A stretch of DNA of 64,000 nt, taken from positions 38,395-102,394 of the forward strand of contig NZ_LMEZ01000011.1 in assembly GCF_001426545.1 (NCBI RefSeq). The letters run 5' to 3'. Of the stretch, positions 7,721 through 16,764 are shown piece by piece; the first letter of the stretch is position 1; every line of letters starts with the position of its first letter. The translations under genes were made by a program, and so were the position numbers. Source of the stretch: Mycobacterium sp. Root135. GTDB lineage: Bacteria > Actinomycetota > Actinomycetes > Mycobacteriales > Mycobacteriaceae. The notes below the pieces were generated by a model. That model was not told the DNA's origin. It ran no database searches and saw nothing but the letters and a program-made list of their open reading frames with translations.

Positions 7721-9952
7721 TTACTGCAGGCCGGAGGCTTGCCGCGCCCAGTCTCGGTGCCACCGCGTTTGGGTGGCCTGGTCGACTTGGCCGGTCTGGT
7801 CGAAGTACGCCAACGCTTCGTCGAAGAGGGCGATGCCGTTCTCGAATTCCCGCAGTGAGCACAGGGCAACGGCCAGGTTGTTCGCAGCCTCTGCGTGTCC
7901 CTGTGCGTCCAGCATGGAGATGCTGATCTGACGGGCTTCGGTGAGTGCGTCGACTGCCTTTCGGGCGGCCCCGGTGTCCCCAGTGGTCTCCGACAGCGCA
8001 ATGTAGGCCGCACCGAGATTGCGGAGCGTCAGCGCAAGGCCTGGTAGGCCACCTAGAGTGCGCCGCAAACGCACAGCGTGGAGGAGTTGCGTGACCCCCT
8101 CACCGGGGCGGCGCGCTTTGACCAGGACCGCACCGAGGTTGGTCAGGGTTCCCGCCGCGGGGTACGGGTGCGTCGCCGGCGGGCACTGCCGTAGATCCTT
8201 GCGGTAGATCGCGATCGCGTCGTCCAGGCGCCCTTGTTGCTGAAGGAGATTGCCGATGTTGCTGCGCGCGCCGCTGGCTCGATCGAGGTCGCCGAGGTGT
8301 TCGTACATTGTCACGGCCTCCGCGAACAACCTGTGGGAGGCGTCGTACTTGCGCTGCATGCGAAGTGCGGTGCCCAGATTGCTGAGCGCACTGGCTGCGG
8401 CGTGCTGCGGCGGGACGCGGGCTGCCACCGAGGCTGTAATGGCGGCGACTTCGTAGAAGTCTTCCCGCCAGTGAGCTTGACTGTTCAGCAGGTCGCCGAG
8501 AGGGACCCCGAATTCCAGCAGGAACGTTTCGTAGCCGTCCCGGTCGGCGATGGCGGAGACGATCGAAATCGCCGTTGTGCGTTCAGCGTCGAACCACGCC
8601 GCTGCCTTGGCCGGGGTTGTGAACACCTGACGAGTGGTCTCCGACGCCACCGCGGTGAGCCACTCAAACGCCATCATGACCGCAACGCCGTACTTGTGGA
8701 TCAGGTTCTTCAACGCGCGATCGGCGTCTTCTGGATCGTGGCCGGCCATTTCACTGGCGAAGATTCGCACCAGGTCGTGCATGCTCCACCGGTTCGCCAC
8801 GTGCTGTTCTACGAGATGTGCACGTACCAAGGCCATCAGCTGCGGGCGGATCGTGCCCGCGTCGGCATCGATGAGCCAACGTGCCGCGTCGAAGCCCACG
8901 TCGCCACCGGGAACTTGGGACAACAACCTGAACAGTCGTTGCAGGTGGTCCGGTAGGCGGTTGTACGACAGCGCCAATGCTGCTCTCACGGAGAGGCGCT
9001 CGTCGTAGTGGAGTGCGTCCAAGCGATGTTCTTCGGCTCGGAGCTCCGCCTCGAATTCCCTTATCGGGCGCGAGGGTTCGTCCACGATCAACGAGGCGAT
9101 GATCTGCAGCGCCAGTGGTAGGCGGTCACACAGCTCGGCCAAACGCGCGCTCGCCTCAGGATCTGAGTCGACTCGGAGATCACCGCCGACGTGGGTCTCT
9201 TGCCGGAGCAGGTCGACGGCGTCGGCGATCGGGAGGAGGTCGAGTGCGATGGGGAGGTGGCTGGCGTCGTGGGGGAAGGTGTCGCGAGTGGTCACCACCG
9301 TCCGGTGTAGGGGGCTGGCGGGGATCAGGCCGTTGATCTGTGCTCGGTTGCTGACGTTGTCCAACCAGATCAGGACTGCCTGTCCGGCAGCTGCACGATG
9401 GTCGAGGACCTCGTGATAGAGCCGCGAGCGCGCCGACACCGAATCGGGTATCTGTGCGCCGGGAACTCCCAGCCCCTGCAGCAGCGGCCCGTACATCTCG
9501 GTGGCCTGCACTCGGTCGGTGGCGGCGTCGTATCCATGGAGGTCTGCGAAAAGCGCTTCGGTGAAAGGTTTTTGGCTGACGGCGCTACTTGCTACGTGCC
9601 GGACGAGCGCAGTCTTTCCGACCCCGGGAGCACCGATCACGATGGCGGCGGCTCGTCCGCTGAGCGTGGGCTCGTCGAGGAGGTAGCCGGACAAGGTCGT
9701 GATCTGTTCCTTGCGGCCCACGAACGTCGACGCGGAGGACTGCATGGCCGCTAGCGGCAGGACTGAGGTCGTGGCTTTCGGTGGCGGCGGCACAACGACA
9801 TTCAGGTTCCCGACACTGCCGATCGCGACGGCGCGAGGAGTCGTCATGGTGAGGTGCTCGACGCTGCCGATGGCGTTGGAGTTGTTGTCGGCCCTGATCT
9901 CTATGCGGACGCCGCGTTCATCGCGCGATGCGCCGTCGTCCTCGGTGCCCAT
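7721..9952 (-). CDS. NB-ARC (STAND) ATPase with C-terminal TPRs
   Basis: A 743-residue STAND-type protein. A short N-terminal segment (about 17-55) has alternating hydrophobic repeats, NAIGSVEHLTM and AVAIGSVGNLNVV, followed by a proline run. The ATPase shows Walker A GAPGVGKT (107-114), Walker B VLIWLDN (193-199), TTR (221-223), a GLPL-like LPLAL (278-282) and the MHD motif MHDLVR (391-396). Residues about 520-720 form TPR-like helical pairs. No DNA-binding or known toxic domain is visible, unlike SARP/AfsR regulators. It starts 3 bases after the stop of the membrane-protein gene, so the two are probably translated together. The role may be signalling or defence; neither is proven. Confidence 0.85.
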   Translation of the reverse strand: MGTEDDGASRDERGVRIEIRADNNSNAIGSVEHLTMTTPRAVAIGSVGNLNVVVPPPPKATTSVLPLAAMQSSASTFVGRKEQITTLSGYLLDEPTLSGRAAAIVIGAPGVGKTALVRHVASSAVSQKPFTEALFADLHGYDAATDRVQATEMYGPLLQGLGVPGAQIPDSVSARSRLYHEVLDHRAAAGQAVLIWLDNVSNRAQINGLIPASPLHRTVVTTRDTFPHDASHLPIALDLLPIADAVDLLRQETHVGGDLRVDSDPEASARLAELCDRLPLALQIIASLIVDEPSRPIREFEAELRAEEHRLDALHYDERLSVRAALALSYNRLPDHLQRLFRLLSQVPGGDVGFDAARWLIDADAGTIRPQLMALVRAHLVEQHVANRWSMHDLVRIFASEMAGHDPEDADRALKNLIHKYGVAVMMAFEWLTAVASETTRQVFTTPAKAAAWFDAERTTAISIVSAIADRDGYETFLLEFGVPLGDLLNSQAHWREDFYEVAAITASVAARVPPQHAAASALSNLGTALRMQRKYDASHRLFAEAVTMYEHLGDLDRASGARSNIGNLLQQQGRLDDAIAIYRKDLRQCPPATHPYPAAGTLTNLGAVLVKARRPGEGVTQLLHAVRLRRTLGGLPGLALTLRNLGAAYIALSETTGDTGAARKAVDALTEARQISISMLDAQGHAEAANNLAVALCSLREFENGIALFDEALAYFDQTGQVDQATQTRWHRDWARQASGLQ

Positions 9953-9955
9953 CGG

Positions 9956-10381
9956 TCAGCGGTCGTCGTGCGCAGGGGAATCGCTCTCACCTGTACTCGG
10001 TGGCGGCGAACCACCAAGGGTGACTGGTCCCGTCACGTTCCAGGCGGCGAACGAATGGTTCTTCGCCGAGATCGAGACGCCGCCGCTGGCGATCGACGTG
10101 TCGCCGCTATCTGCTGAGGTGGCCACGGTTTCACCGCTGACCGAACCACTGGCCGCGGGAGCATCCGGGGGCACGACTGATTCGGAGTGACGCCGTTCGA
10201 TTAACCACGCCCACACACCCGATGCCACCACGACCACGACGCAACCTGCGACAAGTGCCCACCACCACGGCGAGGGCTGGTCCCCGGTGAGCCGGTTGAG
10301 CGCATACCCGCCCGCAGGGGCGGCCACGGCGTCGAGGATGAGCGGCCCTACGAACGGCTGAATACGCGTCGATCCGGCCAC
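9956..10381 (-). CDS. Small membrane protein paired with STAND ATPase
   Basis: A 141-residue protein with one clear membrane helix (about 39-61, rich in W, V and A), then a Pro/Ser/Ala linker. The C-terminal stretch includes TSIASGGVSISAKNHSFAAW and VTGPVTLGG, then another proline run. The tail repeats the alternating small/hydrophobic pattern found at the N-terminus of the downstream STAND protein, so the two may associate through it. The start codon is GTG at 10381. I do not recognise a family. Position suggests a membrane anchor or sensor for the ATPase. Confidence 0.65.
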   Translation of the reverse strand: MAGSTRIQPFVGPLILDAVAAPAGGYALNRLTGDQPSPWWWALVAGCVVVVVASGVWAWLIERRHSESVVPPDAPAASGSVSGETVATSADSGDTSIASGGVSISAKNHSFAAWNVTGPVTLGGSPPPSTGESDSPAHDDR

Positions 10382-10627
10382 CCTCGATCACCCACCCTCG
10401 TTGCCAGGACCCAGAGAGTCTGGCTCTCCGGAAGGTTGTTCTCCAGTATGACCACGGCATGCGACAGTGTGACGCTCCTCGTGGACGCGTCCCGGACACG
10501 ATCCTGGCAACCGGGGCTGTGATCGTGTTCTCCTAGGCATCCCAACCGACTGTGAACAGCTCGTCCCAAGTGCGATCGCGGAGAATCGGCACCGCCGCCC
10601 CCGCCATGGACTCGACGACGTCGAGGC

Positions 10628-12541
10628 TTAGTCGAGGCGGGCAGGGTCGCCGGTGGTGTGGCAGTGCGTGGCCGAGGGCGGGACGTCGAGGGCGGGGTTG
10701 CGGTCGAAGAATCCGTAGGGTTTCAGCTCGAAGCCGGTGTAGTCCACCGGCATGATGGGCCAATCTTCGGGGCGCGGGAAGTGGGTGAGCCCGAAGGTGT
10801 GCCAGATGACGAGGTCGGTGTTCTCGATGTTGGCGTCATCGGCGACGAAGGCCGGCAGTCCGGAGTTCCCGGCATGCTGATTGACGAAATCGCCTGCCGA
10901 GTACCGCTCGTCATGGTCGTACGCGGTCACCCACAGATGCTTGGTGGCGAACATGGCGCGCTTGCGGATGGGTGCGTCGTCGTCGGCGAGCAGGACCGGG
11001 TTGCCTTCGGGGTGCAAGGCGTAGGCGACGGGGTTGCCGAGATAATTGTGTGAGGTCGAATTGGACACGTGCCACGCACGTCCCCGTGCCGGCTCGGCGA
11101 GGCGTTGGCCCTGCGATTCGGTTCTCAGTGTGGTCCGTGAGGTCGTGAACGCGTTTCCGCGTTCGTTTCCCGGGCCCATCGGCACACGGAGCACTTCGAC
11201 CTCGTCGACGGTGTTGGTGAGTCCGTCGACCTCCATGTCGAGGCGGGCGCTGAACAGATGCTGGTGGTAGGGCGCGCCTAGGCCGGGGGCGATCTCCGAG
11301 GCGTAGGGGTAGTCCTTGCCCGGGTAGGCGGAGGTGAACACGATGCCGGTGGCCTTGGCTTCGAAGCCGATGGTGCCGTCGAGGTAGAGGTACCAGTAGA
11401 AGCCGTAGTCGTAGTTGCCGACGGTGGTGAAGAACGAGATGACCAGGCGGCGTTGCCGTCGTGTCTCGGAGGTTCCGGCCCACAGGTCGGTGTGCTTCCA
11501 CAGGATCCCAAAGTCCTCTTCGTGGATGCAGACGGCGTTGGGGATGATCTTGGGGTTGCCGAACTCGTCGGACAGCACGGCGTCGAGATAGGTGATGTCA
11601 CCTACGCAGTCACAGCCGAGCTCCAGGGAGTTGGCGAATCGTCCGACCAGGTATTCCCCGGTGTCGAAGTAGTTCTGCCATGAGCGCACCGGTGACGGGT
11701 CGCCGTAGGGCACCACCATCTCCGCGATCGACGCCCGAGCGATGATCGGCCGCACCCTACCGTTGTCGAGGAACCCGACCTTCTGAAGGAACAGACCTTC
11801 TCGGGCGTCGAAACCGACTCTCAGGGACCACTTCTCCCATTCGACGTAGTTGTCGACCATGGTGAAGCTCGGCCCGTCGGGCTGGGTGATGCGGATTTCC
11901 TTCTGACTGGTCCGTAGTGGTCCGAACACCGATGTGTCGGTGAAGTTTCCCGACGTGGTGGGGATGGGCACCGCGCCCAGGTCGATCACCTGGTCGACGG
12001 TCTTGTTCACCACGTCGACGTAGGCGACGAGCCCGTCGACGGGATGCGCCCAGGCATGGTCTTCGGGATGGTCCTGCACGAAGGCCAGCCCTCGCAGAAT
12101 GCGTCGGCCCATCTCCTCGGGGTACTCGAACACCCCTGCCGACAGCGGTGCCACCCGCACCTGGGCGACGTCCAAGTCGCGGGCGGCCAACGCCGCTAGC
12201 CACTCGGGGTCGGTGGACAGGACCTGCTCGACGAGTTCGAATTCCTCGTCCAGGACGGGAAGTTGGCCATCGACGCTTTGGTCGAGTTCTCGCACGGAGT
12301 CGACGACGCCCCGGGTGACGGAGACGACGACGTCCAGCGGCGGCGCTCCCGCGACGTCGTGGAGCAGCACCCGGAACCGGCGATCGAAGGCCTCCTCGCC
12401 GTGGGCGGGTTCCACGAGGCCGACGTAGACGAAACGGGTGGACCCCCGCACTCGGCCCGTGTCGGCCAGGAGTGCTCGGACGCATTCGATTTCATAAGCA
12501 GTCACCGCCGCCAAGGGATGTGCTGACACTGCCGGGGTCAT
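10628..12541 (-). CDS. Copper-containing primary amine oxidase
   Basis: A 637-residue enzyme with all hallmarks of bacterial copper amine oxidases. The topaquinone precursor is Tyr377 in GNYDYG and the catalytic base Asp293 in YFDTGEY. The copper ligands are His426 and His428 (YHQHLF) plus His587 (LTHFPRPED). It converts primary amines such as phenethylamine, tyramine or histamine to aldehyde, NH3 and H2O2; the substrate is not resolvable here. AGGAG 7 bases before ATG 12541 supports the start. It is co-directional with a small barrel protein and a flavin amine oxidase, which together suggest an amine-utilisation group. Length is normal for the family. Confidence 0.95.
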   Translation of the reverse strand: MTPAVSAHPLAAVTAYEIECVRALLADTGRVRGSTRFVYVGLVEPAHGEEAFDRRFRVLLHDVAGAPPLDVVVSVTRGVVDSVRELDQSVDGQLPVLDEEFELVEQVLSTDPEWLAALAARDLDVAQVRVAPLSAGVFEYPEEMGRRILRGLAFVQDHPEDHAWAHPVDGLVAYVDVVNKTVDQVIDLGAVPIPTTSGNFTDTSVFGPLRTSQKEIRITQPDGPSFTMVDNYVEWEKWSLRVGFDAREGLFLQKVGFLDNGRVRPIIARASIAEMVVPYGDPSPVRSWQNYFDTGEYLVGRFANSLELGCDCVGDITYLDAVLSDEFGNPKIIPNAVCIHEEDFGILWKHTDLWAGTSETRRQRRLVISFFTTVGNYDYGFYWYLYLDGTIGFEAKATGIVFTSAYPGKDYPYASEIAPGLGAPYHQHLFSARLDMEVDGLTNTVDEVEVLRVPMGPGNERGNAFTTSRTTLRTESQGQRLAEPARGRAWHVSNSTSHNYLGNPVAYALHPEGNPVLLADDDAPIRKRAMFATKHLWVTAYDHDERYSAGDFVNQHAGNSGLPAFVADDANIENTDLVIWHTFGLTHFPRPEDWPIMPVDYTGFELKPYGFFDRNPALDVPPSATHCHTTGDPARLD

Positions 12542-12664
12542 CGTCGTCTCCTAGATTCTTCTCTGTGAAAACCGCTGTCGCGCAACGGCTCGTTGTAGTT
12601 GCTAACGTGCTGAGATCTACGGTTCGGTGAGTATCTCTCCCCGGAATCTGTTAGCGATCAGTCG

Positions 12665-12982
12665 TCATAGGCCGTCGTCGAGTGGGCTCACTGCACCCTC
12701 GGGGAAATCCAAGGCATCGATCGACACGTCGCGCAGTGCGGCGAACATCGCCATGAAGTGGGGGAGGTTCGGGGCGTCGTCGTTGGCGGCGTCGGCCGCT
12801 TCGGCCGTGCGGTAGATCCAAACATCGGCCCATGATCCGTCGCTTCGCTTGCCGCAGAACGGAACTGCGAGCAGGTCCGGGTGAGCTGCCTTGACTTCTT
12901 GGATCGCGGCCGCGCGCAGCCGAAGGTACTCGGCCTCCTCGGCCGCGATGGAGTAGGTGACGATCTCCGCGCAGTAGGACAT
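12665..12982 (-). CDS. Small dimeric alpha/beta-barrel (ABM-like) protein
   Basis: A 105-residue protein with the size and pattern of the antibiotic-biosynthesis-monooxygenase/ferredoxin-like fold, including a central WADVWIYRTAEAADAA segment. GGAAGAGGAAG before ATG 12982 is a good ribosome site. It sits between two amine oxidases in the same direction and leaves a 29-base gap to the stop of the flavin amine oxidase. Function is unknown; it may be an accessory or a small heme- or cofactor-independent oxygenase. Confidence 0.6.
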   Translation of the reverse strand: MSYCAEIVTYSIAAEEAEYLRLRAAAIQEVKAAHPDLLAVPFCGKRSDGSWADVWIYRTAEAADAANDDAPNLPHFMAMFAALRDVSIDALDFPEGAVSPLDDGL

Positions 12983-13011
12983 GTCTTCCTCTTCCGGTCT
13001 GTGATGTGCAA

Positions 13012-14316
13012 TTAGGGGTGCAGGTCAGCCAGCGTGCAGACGGCGATCCTCTTGCCGCTTTCGATGGCCCCGTCGATGAAGCCGGCCCACCCTTCGGCGT
13101 AGTCGCTGCCGGCCAGTCGTACGCGGCCGAATGCATTGTGCGCCGCGGTCTGAACCGCCTCGAGCTGGTTGGGGCGCAACATCGGCCAGGTCTGCCGCGC
13201 CAGCTCGTCGGCTACCCAGTCATGGGCGTCGATCGCCAGCACCTCGATGTCGGGAATCCACTGTTGCAGTGCGGCTTCGACGGCCGAGCGGTCGGTGACG
13301 TCGATCGCGTGCGCGTCGGGGCCGAACGCAACGATCAAACTGTCGCCGTCGACGTCGTACTCGTATTGGAAGAAGTTCAGTGGACACGAGCTGGGGCCCA
13401 GGGCGGCGACGTGACCGATGGACCCCTTGACGCGCACCCAGACCTTGCAGCCGGTGGAGGCCTGGCCTTCCGTGGCGACTGCCGTCAGGTCCGACGGCAG
13501 TGCGGGGGTGAAGTCGATGCTGTTCAGAATGTTGAGCGGCAACGTGACGATCACCTGTCGGGCGGTGACGACCTCGCCGGTGGTCAGCTCGACCCGTGCT
13601 CCGTCTGCGCCGGAGGATATGCCGCGGACGCGGGCATTGAGCCGGATGTCGGCGTTGGTCTGTGCCGCGATGGCCTCCAGCAGCGCCTTCGTCCCGTCGG
13701 CCAGCTTAAAACTCGCACACGCCTCGAACAGGAGGTGCCAGTTGCCGCCGGTCAGCGCGCACCAGCGCAAACCCTGGCTGTAGGCCGACACCTCTGGTCG
13801 CCCGTTGAAGTTCAGCGCCCACATGCCCTCGACGAGTGCCTGTTGGTCGTCGTCGAGACCGAGTTCGTTGATCCTCTCAGCGACCGTGATGTCATCAATT
13901 CCTTTGACCTGGTCGGACACCGGATGGATCCGATAGGGATTGGGGAACAACGCTGCCGAGTCGGCCAGAACTGCCGTCATGCCCGGGTCCAGCAGGGCGA
14001 ACATCTCCTCGGCGGTGCCGCGCTTGACCTGACCGCCGCTCTGCCACAGGGCCGTGTCGGGGCTAGGGCTGTTGACCAATGGAAGTCCGTAGCGCTCGAT
14101 CTCGGCCCACACATGCGGTTGGCTCCAGTGAACCCACGTTCCGCCGAAGTCCAGAGACTTGCCAAGGTCACTGTCTCGGGTCCAGGTCCGACCTCCGAGC
14201 CGGTCACGGGCCTCGAGGAGGATCACCGACGCGCCACGCTGGGTCAATTCGCGAGCCGCAGTGATACCGGCGAAACCGCCGCCGACGATCACGACGTCCG
14301 TTTTAAAACTCGACAT
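13012..14316 (-). CDS. Flavin-containing monoamine oxidase
   Basis: A 434-residue flavin amine oxidase. The N-terminal dinucleotide fold is VVIVGGGFAGITAARELTQ, followed by the LEARDRLGGRTWT motif typical of MAO/polyamine oxidase enzymes. ATG 14316 is chosen because CAGGAG precedes it closely and the FAD motif then begins at residue 8; a longer frame upstream has no coding character. The reaction is oxidation of an amine to an imine with H2O2 formation. This is the third amine oxidase within 13 kb, each from a different structural family, so the region is specialised for amines. The substrate is not known. Confidence 0.88.
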   Translation of the reverse strand: MSSFKTDVVIVGGGFAGITAARELTQRGASVILLEARDRLGGRTWTRDSDLGKSLDFGGTWVHWSQPHVWAEIERYGLPLVNSPSPDTALWQSGGQVKRGTAEEMFALLDPGMTAVLADSAALFPNPYRIHPVSDQVKGIDDITVAERINELGLDDDQQALVEGMWALNFNGRPEVSAYSQGLRWCALTGGNWHLLFEACASFKLADGTKALLEAIAAQTNADIRLNARVRGISSGADGARVELTTGEVVTARQVIVTLPLNILNSIDFTPALPSDLTAVATEGQASTGCKVWVRVKGSIGHVAALGPSSCPLNFFQYEYDVDGDSLIVAFGPDAHAIDVTDRSAVEAALQQWIPDIEVLAIDAHDWVADELARQTWPMLRPNQLEAVQTAAHNAFGRVRLAGSDYAEGWAGFIDGAIESGKRIAVCTLADLHP

Positions 14317-14725
14317 CACCGAACTCCTGTTGTCAGTCCGCCCGGCCGGCGACAGTCGGGAGGTGTGGTGTTGACCACTATGCGCCGGGAGGTGGGGTAC
14401 GAACTTGTCTGTGTGCGCACCAAACGTGGGCATCTGCGGTCAGGTGGAACGTCGGACGGATTCCTGATGGAGCCGAGGATTGGAAGCGGACTGGACCTTG
14501 CAATCAGCGGTGATGCGCGGCGCACGGCTAGGGCGCGTGGCATCGATAGTGAATGGCCCTGTGGTACAGCCGTCTCGCGATCCCGCTTCTATGCACTTTC
14601 GATTCCCGCCTGCAGTTGCGGGGGTGTGCGCTCACACCGCGCCCGTCTTCACGTCGGTGGCGCGGGTCATCTGGCTACTGGCATCCGCGCCAGACCTCAG
14701 CGGTGCGTTCTCCGGAGAGTTGGTT
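14317..14725. other. 409-base region without a recognised gene
   Basis: It lies between the flavin amine oxidase start and the IclR-fragment frame. It must hold the amine-oxidase promoter. I see no conserved protein in any frame and no clear hairpin. Confidence 0.5.
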
Positions 14726-15223
14726 TCACATCGTTGGCGCCCGAAGCGTGCGCAGGCATCCGGGCACCCCTGCGCACAGTCGTAGACGAAAACTGGACGC
14801 GCTGGCCCCCAGCAGATACAGCTCGGGGCCAAGTGACCAGCGGCCGGTGTGCGCATTTCGGTCGACCATTCCTTCGCCGTCCAGGGTGGTTTGGAGACGA
14901 TGAGCCGTGGGCCGGGGCAACCCGGCGGCCGTCGCCGCCTCGGTGGTCGACAAGCCACTGGACGCGCAGCCGGCGTCGAGCCATCGAATGACGTCGTCGG
15001 CCAGTCCGAACGGTTTCAAGACGCCATGGCGCACAGCGGTGTTGATCGAGGCCGCGATGGCCCGGCGGTATTGATGGCAACCCAGTTCCACGTAGGTGTC
15101 GTACATGGCGCGTTTGGCGACCGAGGTTTTGATCGTGTCGGCCAGGAGCCAGGCGAGCCGTTCGGGCCGCAGAGGGTCGTGCTGTTCACTGGTGCGGGGG
15201 TCTTCGATGATGGCGTCCTTCAT
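14726..15223 (-). pseudogene. Chimeric frame containing an IclR DNA-binding fragment
   Basis: The frame could encode 165 residues. About residues 88-144 match the DNA-binding half of the intact IclR regulator at 61481-62248 (SSGLSTTEAATAAGLPRP is identical, followed by a nearly identical wing). The first 85 residues are unrelated to IclR, and after LLGASASS the match stops and the ending looks random. It therefore appears to be a recombination product: a fragment of an unidentified gene joined to a copied IclR piece. It lacks the IclR effector domain. It could still be expressed as a truncated DNA-binding protein. Confidence 0.65.
14796..14973 (-). repeat. Dispersed repeat, copy 1 (IclR HTH segment)
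   Basis: These 178 bases align without gaps to 62004-62181, with about 21 mismatches counted by eye (about 88% identity). Both copies are in the same orientation. The match covers the winged-helix part of an IclR gene and ends abruptly at both sides, which indicates a partial duplication. Confidence 0.8.
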
Positions 15224-15277
15224 CGAGGAGCGTGGGCGCCACCATTCTCGACGCCTGCTCGGCGGCCACGTTCGGCG

Positions 15278-16510
15278 TCACCGCGAGGGACCCGTTTGTC
15301 TGGCCGGTGAGTTGCCGCGGTGGTCTGCGCCGAAGGTGGCGCGGAAGGACGCGAAACCTTGCAGGGTGTTGTTGAGGAGCGGCACGGGGGCGGAGGTCGT
15401 GATGTCGGCGACGACGGGGATCATGGCTCGCAGCAGTGCGTGCATCTCCAGCTTGGACAGATGCATTCCGACGCAGGCGTGCGCGCCGAATCCCCAACCG
15501 AGGTTGGCTCCCTTGCGGTGCAACGAGAACACCTCGGGGTTCTGGTACTGGGTTTCGTCCATGTTGGCCGAGGCGTAGAGCAGGACGACCCGGTCGCCTG
15601 CTCGCAGTTGTGAATCTTCGATCTCGACGTCGCGGTGGACGACTCGGGTGAATCCCCGCACGGGTGAGGACAGGCGCACGGCCTCGAGTGCGGCCGCCGG
15701 TACGAGGTCGGGATTGTCGCGCAATTCGTCCCAGACACCGGGAGTACGGGCAAGGCTCCACAGCAACTGGGCCGACGCCAGGATGGTGGTGTCGAGGCTT
15801 GGGCTGATGATGCCGATCATCATGGTCTTGGCTTCCTGCACGCTGAGGATTCCGTCGTCGGCTGCGGCGATGATGGCCGCGGCCCAGCCACCGGGAGACA
15901 AGTGCTCCGGCCGTAGTGCACGGGCGTATCGCACGAAGCGCAGCGAGTCCGGCAACGCCGCCAGGCCACGACGATTCAGTGGACCCAATCCGTTGAATCC
16001 GGCGCGGGCCCAACGCAACATCTGGCCGTGGTCGATGTCGACGCCGATGAGATCGGCGACCACGCGCACCGGAAGGTGGGTGGCGAAATCCGACACGCCG
16101 TCGAAGGTGCCGCGCTTGAGGAGTTGGTCGACCAGGCCCGAGGCTTCCTGCTGCAGTGTCGGCTCGACGTCGGCCAAGGCCTTGGCCGAGAGCGAGTGCA
16201 GCAGGACACGCCGGCGGTTGGCGTGCTCGTCGCCGTCGCTGGCGACCGTGGTGCCCTGGGTGAGTGCGTTCGTCAGCTTGTTGGCGGCGACGCCGTGACC
16301 GCTGCGGAAGGTGTCGTCGTCGCGCAGCGCTTGACGGACGTCGCGGTGGCGACCGACCGCCCACATCTGATGCTTCGGTAGCCATACCGCGGCGCCGGTC
16401 TCGCGGATCCGGCGGTAGGTCTTGACAGGGTTCGACAATGTCTCACGACCATAGAGGTCCACGCCCAAGCGTGGTCCGGTGTGACGAATCCTTTTGTGCA
16501 ACAGCATCAT
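15278..16510 (-). CDS. Cytochrome P450
   Basis: A 410-residue bacterial P450. The heme-binding loop WGFGAHACVG places the thiolate at Cys346, and the K-helix EAVR motif is at 276-279. The I-helix reads PSLDTT (237-242) instead of the usual A/G-G-x-D/E-T, a variation seen in some aromatic-ether and carboxylate P450s. No ferredoxin or reductase gene is adjacent. Upstream, TAATTGCTAATGTG (complement of about 16575-16588) resembles elements near the TetR genes at 17.2 and 32.3 kb. The substrate is unknown; the nearby catabolic genes suggest a xenobiotic or plant compound. Confidence 0.92.
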   Translation of the reverse strand: MMLLHKRIRHTGPRLGVDLYGRETLSNPVKTYRRIRETGAAVWLPKHQMWAVGRHRDVRQALRDDDTFRSGHGVAANKLTNALTQGTTVASDGDEHANRRRVLLHSLSAKALADVEPTLQQEASGLVDQLLKRGTFDGVSDFATHLPVRVVADLIGVDIDHGQMLRWARAGFNGLGPLNRRGLAALPDSLRFVRYARALRPEHLSPGGWAAAIIAAADDGILSVQEAKTMMIGIISPSLDTTILASAQLLWSLARTPGVWDELRDNPDLVPAAALEAVRLSSPVRGFTRVVHRDVEIEDSQLRAGDRVVLLYASANMDETQYQNPEVFSLHRKGANLGWGFGAHACVGMHLSKLEMHALLRAMIPVVADITTSAPVPLLNNTLQGFASFRATFGADHRGNSPARQTGPSR

Positions 16511-16764
16511 CGTCGTTCAACCTCGTCTTGGCGGTCGCCAGAGGCGAGACCGCCCTCGGCTGTGATGTCCGCCTCACATTAGCAATTATGGTGCGCCACG
16601 GCAACATTTTTATTGATAGGTGACCATTTAATCCTGGACCCCAACCGTGGTGCATCAACTCCCTGCGCTCGGCCAGATCGATTGCAGCCACAGCGATGTG
16701 AGTATCTCCGTCGCACGGGTGTGGTCGCCGTGATCGTCGAGGTAGGCGCTGTCCCCGGCGAGGG

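Noticed and set aside
13006..14991. Plus-strand frame of 661 codons across the flavin amine oxidase and IclR fragment
   Set aside because: It runs through a clear minus-strand enzyme and unrelated DNA and shows no motif.
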